A stretch of 6,621 nucleotides of DNA from Gammaproteobacteria bacterium (GTDB taxonomy: Bacteria; Pseudomonadota; Gammaproteobacteria; Steroidobacterales; Steroidobacteraceae). Below the pieces are notes generated by a model. It searched no databases. It was not told the DNA's origin and saw only the letters and a program-made list of their open reading frames with translations. The position numbers and the translations under genes are program-made. Of this stretch, positions 1 to 5,694 are shown piece by piece. The stretch's first letter is position 1. Each line of letters begins with the position of its first letter. The stretch is from positions 1 through 6,621 of the forward strand of contig JAQGOE010000207.1 of NCBI GenBank assembly GCA_028293725.1. Direction: 5' to 3'.

Positions 1-50
1 CTCACCTCGAGGATGGGGCCGTCGGTGGTGGTCTCGATACCCTCGGACAT
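1..50 (-). CDS. Crotonase-family protein, N-terminal fragment (possible carnitinyl-CoA dehydratase, CaiD-like)
   Basis: Only the first 16 codons are in the window; the gene runs off the left edge. The visible N-terminus reads MSEGIETTTDGPILEV. A short polar start followed by G-P-I-L-E-V is how many enoyl-CoA hydratase/isomerase (crotonase) proteins begin, just before the conserved 'xLNRPxxxNA' stretch, which would lie outside. E. coli CaiD, as I recall it, begins similarly (an MSE start, then GSILEI). The start is supported by a clear Shine-Dalgarno, AGGAG at 61-57 on the minus strand, 6 nt before the ATG. The gene lies downstream of an acyl-CoA synthetase, a thioesterase and a BKACE gene on the same strand, so a CoA-ester hydratase/dehydratase fits. 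CaiD would interconvert crotonobetainyl-CoA and carnitinyl-CoA. With 16 residues the family is a reasonable guess and the CaiD assignment is speculative. Confidence 0.55.
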   Translation of the reverse strand, partial: MSEGIETTTDGPILEV

Positions 51-66
51 ATCAGTCTCCTGTTAC

Positions 67-81
67 GCAGGCACTGCCTGC
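67..81. repeat. Palindrome, 7-bp arms around a single base
   Basis: GCAGGCA (67-73) and TGCCTGC (75-81) are exact inverted repeats around C74. The site lies 17-31 bp upstream of the start codon at 50 on the minus strand, just before its ribosome binding site. It could be a protein-binding dyad. As RNA the centre is too tight for all pairs, so the loop would open to 3 or more bases. It is the first of three adjacent palindromes in this gap. Confidence 0.6.
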
Positions 82-94
82 TCACGTCGAACCT

Positions 95-117
95 GGGGCA
101 TCCCAGCGGGCTGCCCC
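95..117. repeat. GC-rich hairpin, possible terminator or attenuator stem
   Basis: GGGGCA (95-100) pairs with TGCCCC (112-117). After one mismatch (101/111), CCC (102-104) pairs with GGG (108-110), closing a 3-base loop AGC. The hairpin would be stable as RNA on the minus strand, between the acyl-CoA synthetase stop codon and the crotonase-like gene. No U-tract follows, so it is not a canonical Rho-independent terminator. It abuts the 20-bp palindrome at 118-137 with no gap. Confidence 0.55.
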
Positions 118-137
118 GTGCGATGTATACATCGCAC
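118..137. repeat. Perfect 20-bp palindrome directly after the acyl-CoA synthetase stop codon
   Basis: GTGCGATGTA followed by its exact reverse complement TACATCGCAC. The palindrome begins 2 bp beyond the stop codon of the upstream gene (TAA at 142-140, minus strand). It could be a dimeric-regulator operator, or an RNA stem of 8 bp with a TATA loop. No U-run follows on the minus strand; the next bases are GGGGCA of the neighbouring hairpin. Its function is not decided by the sequence. Confidence 0.7.
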
Positions 138-139
138 CC

Positions 140-2326
140 TTACGCGATGCGGATCAGCGCGTCGACGGCGACGGCGCCACGGCCAGCGGGCCGAACGATG
201 ACGGGATTGATGTCGATTTCCTGGAGTCTATCGACATTTGCCTCGGCGTAACGGGTGCAGGCGAGCGCGGTTTCCACGAGCGCCGCAATGTCGGCTGGTG
301 GACGGCCGCGGTAGCCGGTGAGCAGTTTTCCGACCTTCAGTCTTTTCAAGGCAGATTCGATTGCCATTGCGGTGAAGGGCGGCAAGAGACTGACAGTGTC
401 GCGCAAGAGCTCTGTCAGAACGCCACCGGCTCCGAGCACCAGCACCTGGCCGAATTGCGGGTCGACTGTCATGCCGATCAGTATTTCGGCTACGCCGTCC
501 GAGATCATTTCCTCGACGAGGAGGGTGTCGGAGAGCTGCGCGAGGCGATCGGCTGCGACTTTGGCTTCTGCGGGCGTGCGGATGTTGATGATGACGCCGC
601 CGACGTCGGATTTGTGCTCCAGGGAGGCGCTGGTGGCTTTCATGACGACCGGGAAGCCGATGGCTTCGGCGGCGGCTGGGGCGTCTTGGGCGTTTACGAC
701 GCGCGAGTGGGGGATGCGCACGCCGAACGCGGCTAGGGCGGCTTTGCCTTCGGGTTCGGTGAGGGAGCGGGCGTGTGCGGTGTGGTCGGGGGTGGAGACT
801 GAGATTGACGCTGAGTCTGAGGTTGGTGCCGACGCCGATGGCGACGTTGAGGCTGACGCCGAGGCCGCCGTCGCGGAGGCTGTCGCCGAAGCTGATGCCG
901 CCGACGCTGACCCTGACACCGATGCCGACGTCCTCAGTGCGACACCCGTGCCCGTTGACCAAGCCTCCCCAACAGAGGCGGCAAGATCGAGCGCCTCAAG
1001 GGCCTGACGCTGACCTTGGAGTGGCACCACGCCAGCGGCAAGGCACATCTCCCGCGTTTTGGCATCGAGCGATTCGGGTAGCGAGGAGATGACCGCCGCG
1101 CGCGTGCGCGCGCCTGGATACGCGGCGATAAATTCCTCGATGGCCGCGATGTAACTCGCCGGATCGGCCTTCTGCGCGGAGGGGCAGTCGATCATGAACC
1201 CTACGGCGTCGAATCCTGCCCGTTGCGCCACCGAGAACATCGTGCGCAGAGCGGGGCGGTCGAACCAGATGTGGGTGTGAAAATCGAAGGGATTCGCGAT
1301 ATGAACCCGGTCGGTGAGAATGTGACGCAGCAGCGTGACGGACTCGTCGGGAATGTTGGGGAACGTAATGTCGAGGTCGCGCGCCGCGTCCGCGGTCATG
1401 GCCATATCGCCACCCGACGCACCCATGATCAAGACCTTTCGGCCCGGGAGCGGCCCACCGGTATGCAACAGTTTCAAGGTCTCGCAAAGCGCGGCGAGTG
1501 AGTCGCATCTTGCGACACCAGCCTGCCGGCAGAATGCATCAAACACAACGTCCGCACCGGACAACGAGCCTGTATGGCTGCGCGCCGTTCGTGCGGCCGC
1601 TTCCGTCCGCCCAGCCTTCACGATGGCAATCGGCTTTCCAGCCCGGCGTGCCTTCTCAACGGCCTGCGCAAACCGTGCGGCGTCCTTTATGCCTTCAACA
1701 TACAACCCGAATGCCGTCACGCGCTCATCATCAGCGAGCAGCTCGATCATGTCCTCGACGGCGAGCCGGGTCTGATTGCCTACCGTCAACACGTAGCCGA
1801 TCGGCAGTGAGCGATCATTGAAAAGCAGATTCAAGGCGATGGTGCCGCTCTGGCAGATGAGCGCCACGCCGCGCTCGCGCCGTTCGCCGATGACTTGGTC
1901 GGGCCACAGAGCCGCACCATCGAAAAAATTGATCAGCCCATAGCAGTTCGGGCCAAAGAAGGGGAGGTCGCCCGCGCTGGCCACAAGGTCTCGGGTCAGC
2001 TGGTTGCCCTGGTCGGTCGCTGTTTCGGAAAAGCCGGCCGCAAAACACACGAAGCCGCCGGCATCCCGGCGTACGAGCGCCTGGGCGATGCTGGGAAGCT
2101 CGGTATTGGGGGCAGCGACGAAAGTGGCGTCGGGGGATCCGGGCAGCTCGTCGATAGAGCGGAAGTAAGGCGTGTCCGAGGTGGAGGGGCGCTTGGGATG
2201 AACGCGCCATATCTCACCAGAGTATCCAATGGCTCGAGAGGCTGCGGCGACGGCGTCGGCCCAATTGCCGCCTACCAGGGCAATCGTACGCGGCGCCAGC
2301 AGTCGCTTGATATTGGAAGCGTTCAT
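140..2326 (-). CDS. NDP-forming acyl-CoA synthetase (ADP-forming acetate--CoA ligase family), single-chain alpha-beta fusion
   Basis: This protein joins a carboxylic acid to CoA using NTP, giving NDP and phosphate through a phosphohistidine; the reaction is reversible. The ATG start gives 728 residues. It has a CoA-binding Rossmann part (LLAPRTIALVGG near the N-terminus), then succinyl-CoA-ligase-like parts with GPNCYG, CQSGTIA and SHTGSLSG. The His in SHTGSLSG, residue 251, is the expected phospho-acceptor. A C-terminal ATP-grasp_5 region (about 517-728) carries VVMKATS, EHKSDVGGV, a GAGGVLTELLRDT block and EIDINPV. Between the halves lies an unusual linker of about 47 residues that is almost pure Ala/Ser. 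The family is recognised confidently; the substrate is not. Neighbouring BKACE and thioesterase genes suggest carnitine, crotonobetaine or another betaine-related acid, or acetoacetate. An in-frame TTG at 2344 would add six residues. Neither start has a good Shine-Dalgarno, but the family normally begins only a few residues before the LLAPRT motif, so I chose the ATG. Confidence 0.93.
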   Translation of the reverse strand: MNASNIKRLLAPRTIALVGGNWADAVAAASRAIGYSGEIWRVHPKRPSTSDTPYFRSIDELPGSPDATFVAAPNTELPSIAQALVRRDAGGFVCFAAGFSETATDQGNQLTRDLVASAGDLPFFGPNCYGLINFFDGAALWPDQVIGERRERGVALICQSGTIALNLLFNDRSLPIGYVLTVGNQTRLAVEDMIELLADDERVTAFGLYVEGIKDAARFAQAVEKARRAGKPIAIVKAGRTEAAARTARSHTGSLSGADVVFDAFCRQAGVARCDSLAALCETLKLLHTGGPLPGRKVLIMGASGGDMAMTADAARDLDITFPNIPDESVTLLRHILTDRVHIANPFDFHTHIWFDRPALRTMFSVAQRAGFDAVGFMIDCPSAQKADPASYIAAIEEFIAAYPGARTRAAVISSLPESLDAKTREMCLAAGVVPLQGQRQALEALDLAASVGEAWSTGTGVALRTSASVSGSASAASASATASATAASASASTSPSASAPTSDSASISVSTPDHTAHARSLTEPEGKAALAAFGVRIPHSRVVNAQDAPAAAEAIGFPVVMKATSASLEHKSDVGGVIINIRTPAEAKVAADRLAQLSDTLLVEEMISDGVAEILIGMTVDPQFGQVLVLGAGGVLTELLRDTVSLLPPFTAMAIESALKRLKVGKLLTGYRGRPPADIAALVETALACTRYAEANVDRLQEIDINPVIVRPAGRGAVAVDALIRIA
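791..931 (-). repeat. Degenerate trinucleotide/hexanucleotide low-complexity tract encoding an Ala/Ser linker
   Basis: In the acyl-CoA synthetase frame this stretch encodes about 47 residues, nearly all Ala and Ser with some Thr, Pro, Gly, Val and Asp. The codons are mostly GCx and TCx, repeating a loose GCG-TCG/GCC-TCA unit. On the plus strand it appears as recurring GACGCC, GATGCC and GACGCT. It sits where single-chain ADP-forming synthetases join the alpha-like half to the ATP-grasp half, so it is probably a flexible, disordered linker that expanded by slippage. The unit has length divisible by three, so copy-number change would keep the frame. Confidence 0.8.
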
Positions 2327-2349
2327 GTACTGAGGGGCGCGCAAGTATC

Positions 2350-2380
2350 AAACTGCGCATGAAACTGCGGCAACATGCGC
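2350..2380. repeat. Inverted repeat plus overlapping direct repeat in the gap before the acyl-CoA synthetase
   Basis: GCGCATG (2355-2361) and CATGCGC (2374-2380) are exact inverted repeats with a 12-bp spacer. AAACTGCG occurs at 2350-2357 and again at 2362-2369. The element lies in the roughly 78-bp gap between the thioesterase stop codon (2405) and the synthetase ATG (2326). It may form an mRNA hairpin 30-50 nt before the start, or a protein site. There is no U-tract and no convincing promoter. Confidence 0.45.
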
Positions 2381-2404
2381 GGACGTGAGTGCGCCGTAGT
2401 CATG

Positions 2405-2881
2405 TTATTTACGAGGCCGCAATTCCATTCGCCTGGATCCCAGGGCTACTTTGGGTGCCGCCTCGGTGGCAGCCAGTTGGGCTGCGATGGCATCGGCCAC
2501 CTCCGGCGGAAAGGGCGCGGTCGTCACCGTCCCACCCTGATGAACATGTAACAACATCAACTCCGCGGTTGCGGCGATGTCCGTGGCGCCTTCCCGGGTC
2601 ATATCAAATGCCGCGTGCAATTTCTTCTGATCCGCGTCGAGTACGCGCACGTTGACCAGAACGATGTCGCTCTTCTTGATCTCGAGCAGATAGTGGATGT
2701 GCATTTCCACGGTATACAGGGTATTCCGTGTCTGCTCGCGGTAAGTCGCGTCCATATGAAGACGGTCCATGAGCGCATCGCAGGCGTAACTGACGATGAG
2801 CCCATAATAGGCATCTCTCAGATGGCCGTTGTAGTCGATCCACTCGGGCGCCAGCGCCGTGCGATAGATAGGCTCACTCAC
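2405..2881 (-). CDS. Hotdog-fold acyl-CoA thioesterase, probable betainyl-CoA thioesterase
   Basis: A 158-residue 4HBT-type hotdog thioesterase that hydrolyses an acyl-CoA in the cytoplasm. The N-terminal motif PEWIDYNGHLRDAYY (12-26) carries the Asp (D16) and the NGH turn typical of the 4-hydroxybenzoyl-CoA thioesterase group. ALMDRLHM and the HIHYLLEI/LLHVH strands complete the single fold, and length is normal. The 'WxDYNGHLRDAxY' version closely resembles, from memory, the thioesterase in the Pseudomonas carnitine locus (CdhB/betainyl-CoA thioesterase). That enzyme releases glycine betaine from the betainyl-CoA made by the BKACE partner. The gene starts with GTG, preceded by a strong GGGAGGGAGG Shine-Dalgarno, and lies 22 bp after the BKACE stop codon, so co-translation in one operon is likely. 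The family is secure; the substrate is inferred from motif and neighbour. Confidence 0.88.
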   Translation of the reverse strand: MSEPIYRTALAPEWIDYNGHLRDAYYGLIVSYACDALMDRLHMDATYREQTRNTLYTVEMHIHYLLEIKKSDIVLVNVRVLDADQKKLHAAFDMTREGATDIAATAELMLLHVHQGGTVTTAPFPPEVADAIAAQLAATEAAPKVALGSRRMELRPRK

Positions 2882-2903
2882 GAAGACGCCTCCCTCCCGA
2901 CCG

Positions 2904-3803
2904 TCAACCGATCTGCAACCGCTCCCGAGTCTGCGCGGCAGTCATGACACGTGCACCCATCGCCTCGATGATGACACGCGCCTTCTCAACGAGTTGCGCA
3001 TTGCTCGCATACACGCCACGACTCAAGTAGAGGTTGTCCTCGAGCCCCACCCGGACATTCCCGCCATTGAGAATCGACTGCGCCACCCAGGGCATCTGCA
3101 TGCGGCCGATGGAGAATGAGGTCCAGATTGCGTCCGCGGGCAGGGTATTCACCATGCCCAACAGGTGCCCGGTGTCCGCCGGCACACCGTACGGGATGCC
3201 CATGCAAAGCTGGATCAGCGCGGGGGAGGGGATCAGATCCTCCTTGATCAACTGCCGGACGAACCAGAGGTTGCCGGTATCAAACACTTCGAGCTCGGGC
3301 TTCACGCCGAGGTCTTTCAGAATCTGCGCGCCTTTGCGCAGATAGTTCGGCGTCGAGACATACGCCCGGTTGCCGTCGCCGAAATTGAGGCTGCCGCAGT
3401 CGAGGGTTGCGATGTCGGGGCGATAAAGGCCCTCATGGCACAGGTCGATGACGTGCCGCATGCGGTCTTCCTGGCTGCAGAAGTCGCTTCCCTCGGCGGG
3501 AGTGTCCTTCAGGCCATTGTCGCCGACGACAATGTAGCCGCCCATGCCGCAGGTGAGGTTGACGATGACGTCGACCTTGCTCTCGCGGATGCGCTTCACG
3601 ACCTCACGGTAGTGGCGCGTTTCCATGCTGAAAGCCCCGGTTTCGGGGTTGCGCACGTGAATGTGAACGATGGCTGCGCCGGCCTTGGCCGCCTCGATGG
3701 CGGTATTGGCGATCTGCTCCGGCGTGATCGCGCAATGGGGGCTCTTGGTGACCTTGGTATCGTCGCCGGTGACGGCGCACGTGATGATGACATCGGAAAG
3801 CAT
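2904..3803 (-). CDS. BKACE (DUF849) beta-keto acid cleavage enzyme, probable 3-dehydrocarnitine cleavage enzyme
   Basis: The family is Zn-dependent and condenses a beta-keto acid with acetyl-CoA to give a CoA thioester plus acetoacetate. The protein has 299 residues, the usual size, as a TIM barrel. It starts MLSDVIITCAVTGD and has the metal-binding pair in VHIHVRNPETG (H47, H49). Further family blocks are VNLTCGMGG (81-89), TLDCGSLNFGDG (133-144), LEVFDTGNLWF (171-181), LCMGIPYGVPADT (199-211) and VRVGLEDNLYL (250-260). E255 in the last block is the likely third Zn ligand. As known for the dehydrocarnitine subgroup, the products would be betainyl-CoA and acetoacetate; the adjacent thioesterase supports that choice over the lysine-fermentation enzyme Kce. 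A longer reading to 3881 adds 26 basic residues with no family resemblance. I use the ATG at 3803 because GAGGGA lies 6 nt before it. It is the first gene of the minus-strand operon. Confidence 0.92.
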   Translation of the reverse strand: MLSDVIITCAVTGDDTKVTKSPHCAITPEQIANTAIEAAKAGAAIVHIHVRNPETGAFSMETRHYREVVKRIRESKVDVIVNLTCGMGGYIVVGDNGLKDTPAEGSDFCSQEDRMRHVIDLCHEGLYRPDIATLDCGSLNFGDGNRAYVSTPNYLRKGAQILKDLGVKPELEVFDTGNLWFVRQLIKEDLIPSPALIQLCMGIPYGVPADTGHLLGMVNTLPADAIWTSFSIGRMQMPWVAQSILNGGNVRVGLEDNLYLSRGVYASNAQLVEKARVIIEAMGARVMTAAQTRERLQIG

Positions 3804-3809
3804 GAGACG

Positions 3810-3815
3810 TCCCTC
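3810..3815 (-). promoter_or_regulatory. Ribosome binding site fixing the BKACE start
   Basis: On the minus strand this reads GAGGGA, followed by CGTCTC and then ATG at 3803. A 6-nt spacing is near ideal and selects this start over in-frame codons further upstream, which would run across the promoter region. Confidence 0.75.
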
Positions 3816-3835
3816 GCAAGCAGCCCGTGGGCGTT

Positions 3836-3865
3836 TAATATTATGGGGACAATAATATAATGGGG
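3836..3865. promoter_or_regulatory. Divergent promoter/operator: AT-rich direct and inverted repeat between BKACE and murJ
   Basis: This is an AT-rich island in a GC-rich 93-bp divergent gap. TAATATTATGGGG (3836-3848) is repeated as TAATATAATGGGG (3853-3865), 12 of 13 identical, with a 17-bp period. Overlaid on this, ATATTAT (3838-3844) and ATAATAT (3852-3858) are exact inverted repeats with a 7-bp spacer. A perfect -10 hexamer TATAAT lies at 3856-3861 on the plus strand, placing a start near 3868, about 29 nt before murJ. On the minus strand CATAAT (3845-3840) could serve the BKACE operon, with a leader of about 30 nt. Neither has a good -35 hexamer at 16-18 bp, suggesting activator dependence or control by a repressor bound to the dyad. 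The regulator is not in the window. Confidence 0.6.
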
Positions 3866-3896
3866 CGGTGGGGCGCCGCAAGCGAATGGCTAAGCC

Positions 3897-5558
3897 ATGT
3901 GCTACCTTCCCGGCCGCATGCCACCAGGCGAAAGACCCGCGACCGGAGAGGCCACGCAGCCGCCGGAACCCCGCGCTGAAAAGCTGAATACGAAGGCCGC
4001 CGGCATCGTCGGCCTCGCCGTGCTGTGCAGCCGGGTGCTGGGTCTGGTGCGTGACCAGATCTTTTTCGCCCTGTTCGGTGGTGGATTCATCATGGACGCG
4101 TTCACCATCGCGTTCCGCATCCCGAACCTGCTGCGCGATCTATTTGCCGAGGGAGCGCTGTCGACCGCGTTCGTGACGGTCTTCAGCAAGACCACTGCCG
4201 TCGAAGGGGACGCCGCCGCCTGGCGACTCGCCAACAAGGTCTCCAGTCTCGCGATTGTCGTTCTGAGCGCCCTCGTCATTTTGGGAATCGTGTTCGCTCC
4301 CTGGCTGGTGTCGGTGCTCGCGCCGGGATTCGAGGGCGACAAGGCGGTGTTGACCGTCACGCTGACCCGGATCATGTATCCGTTCATCCTGCTCGTGTCG
4401 CTGGCCGCGCTGGTGATGGGGATGTTGAACGCGAAGAACGTGTTCGGCGTGCCGGCGATGGCCTCGAGCTTCTTCAATCTGGGCTCGATCATCGGTGGCG
4501 TCTCGCTCGGCTGGTGGATGGACTCGAATTTCGGTCCGCGGGCCATTCTCGGGTTCGCGATCGGTACCCTCATCGGCGGTGGCTTGCAGTTGGCCGTGCA
4601 ATTGCCGTCGCTGCGTCGTCTCGGGTATGTGTTTCACCCCGATTTCCGCTGGCGTGACTCGGGCGTGAAAGCAATCCTTCGCCTGATGGGACCTTCGGTA
4701 GTCGCGGCGAGCACGACCCAGGTGAACGTCCTGGTCAACTCGGTGTTCGCTTCGGGGCTCGGCGACGGTCCGACCTCCTGGCTTAGTGCAGCCTTTCGCC
4801 TGATGCAACTTCCGCTGGGAATTTTTGGTGTCGCGCTCGGCACGGTCTCGCTACCTCTGTTGGCGAGGATGGCGGCCACCGGCAACATGACTTCGTTTCG
4901 TACGGAACTGGCGCACGGCATGCGCCTCGCGTTTCTGATGACGATACCGTCGACTATCGGCTTGATCATGCTGGCGGAGCCGATCATGTCGGTGCTCTTC
5001 CAACACGGTAAGTTTGACGCTCACCAGACTGCGGAGGCGGCGGGAGCGCTCCGCTTCTACGCCCTCGGGCTATGTGGCTATGCTGCGCTCAAGGTGTTGG
5101 TGAATGCGTTCTACGCCGTCGATCGGCGCAAGACGCCGATGATCGTGAGCTTCATTGCGATGGCCTTGAATCTGGGGCTCAACTGGCTGTTCACGCTGCA
5201 CCTGGGGTGGGGACATCGCGGCCTGGCTTTCTCGACCGCTTGTATCGCAACGTCAAATTTTCTGATTCTTTATTTCCTGATGCGCCGCCATCTGGGGCGG
5301 CTCGATTCGGGTCTGATGCTGAGCTTGCTTCTGAGGCTGGCGGCATCCTCGTGCGTGCTGGCCGCGATCTGCTGGGCGGGCTCGCACTTTCTCCTCGCCA
5401 ATTGGGCCACTCAGGCCTTCATGCCGAAACTCATCGCCCTCGCCGTTGTCATCTCAGTGGGTGCTGGCGCGTTCTTCGTCTGTGCGACGGCGCTTGGCAT
5501 CACCGAATTGCGCGAGGTTACTCGCGCCGTGAAGCGCAGAGTGTTGCGCCGGGTCTGA
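3897..5558 (+). CDS. murJ: Lipid II flippase MurJ (MviN family, MOP superfamily)
   Basis: An inner-membrane protein that flips lipid-linked peptidoglycan precursor (lipid II) to the outer face for wall synthesis. It has 553 residues, slightly longer than the usual 510-530. About 30 residues of Pro/Glu-rich N-terminal extension precede TM1. Family motifs are SRVLGLVRD (45-53) with R46 and R52, D67 in MDAF, and IPNLLRDLFAEGALSTAF (75-92) with R80. These line up with the essential E. coli MurJ residues R18, R24, D39 and R52. FRLMQLPLGIFGVALGT (300-316) places R301 at E. coli R270, and FQHGKF is at 368-373. About 14 hydrophobic helices are visible through to residue 533, and the tail is basic. 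An in-frame TAA at 3891 limits the start to 3897, or the ATG at 3918; neither has a strong Shine-Dalgarno. It is transcribed divergently from the catabolic operon. Function is secure; exact start is not. Confidence 0.96.
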   Translation: MCYLPGRMPPGERPATGEATQPPEPRAEKLNTKAAGIVGLAVLCSRVLGLVRDQIFFALFGGGFIMDAFTIAFRIPNLLRDLFAEGALSTAFVTVFSKTTAVEGDAAAWRLANKVSSLAIVVLSALVILGIVFAPWLVSVLAPGFEGDKAVLTVTLTRIMYPFILLVSLAALVMGMLNAKNVFGVPAMASSFFNLGSIIGGVSLGWWMDSNFGPRAILGFAIGTLIGGGLQLAVQLPSLRRLGYVFHPDFRWRDSGVKAILRLMGPSVVAASTTQVNVLVNSVFASGLGDGPTSWLSAAFRLMQLPLGIFGVALGTVSLPLLARMAATGNMTSFRTELAHGMRLAFLMTIPSTIGLIMLAEPIMSVLFQHGKFDAHQTAEAAGALRFYALGLCGYAALKVLVNAFYAVDRRKTPMIVSFIAMALNLGLNWLFTLHLGWGHRGLAFSTACIATSNFLILYFLMRRHLGRLDSGLMLSLLLRLAASSCVLAAICWAGSHFLLANWATQAFMPKLIALAVVISVGAGAFFVCATALGITELREVTRAVKRRVLRRV

Positions 5559-5694
5559 AGGCCCGGGGTATCGCTGCGGCCAACGGAATCGCGGCCGGCC
5601 GGAAGGTTAGAACCTCCTGAACGTCCGCTGAATCCGGGCACGTTGTGTGCGACGCCGACGCACAATCCATTTCACGGCAGGCGATGAGGGTGAC
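5559..5694. other. Intergenic gap between murJ and the beta-barrel gene
   Basis: No gene is visible in these 136 bp. They hold short dyads: GGCCGGCC at 5593-5600, AGGTT-AG-AACCT at 5604-5615, and TGTGCG (5646-5651) with CGCACA (5659-5664). None is followed by a T-run, so I see no canonical terminator for murJ. I could not find a confident sigma-70 promoter for the downstream gene either. The presence of dyads and a 136-bp spacing suggest the beta-barrel gene has its own control, but this is inference. Confidence 0.4.
5686..5690 (+). promoter_or_regulatory. Ribosome binding site fixing the beta-barrel gene start
   Basis: GAGGG lies 4 nt before the ATG at 5695. It selects this start over an in-frame GTG at 5647, and the chosen start is the one that places a proper signal peptide at the N-terminus. 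Confidence 0.7.

Noticed and set aside
791..931. Tandem repeat considered as a CRISPR or minisatellite array
   Set aside because: There are no conserved repeat units of 24-40 bp with unique spacers. It is a degenerate short in-frame repeat inside a coding region.
228..962. A 244-codon minus-strand frame overlapping the acyl-CoA synthetase in another frame
   Set aside because: Arg/His-rich low-complexity translation typical of an out-of-frame high-GC gene; the synthetase frame carries the domain motifs instead.
318..1007. A 229-codon plus-strand reading frame antisense to the acyl-CoA synthetase, with an acidic Asp/Ala repeat
   Set aside because: It lies wholly opposite a well-supported gene. 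Its repeat is the complement of the Ala/Ser linker tract, and high GC keeps several frames open there. It has no recognisable domain or ribosome binding site.
3165..3860. A 231-codon plus-strand frame antisense to the BKACE gene
   Set aside because: The BKACE frame holds all family motifs on the other strand. This frame is Val/Asp/Ala-rich with no recognisable motif and runs into the divergent promoter.
5593..5615. Possible intrinsic terminator after murJ
   Set aside because: The GC palindrome and the AGGTT/AACCT dyad are short and tightly centred, and no T-run follows, so I do not annotate a terminator.
5072..5620. A 182-codon plus-strand frame overlapping the murJ C-terminus
   Set aside because: The murJ frame encodes continuous membrane helices through this stretch; the alternative is a frame shadow without a start signal.
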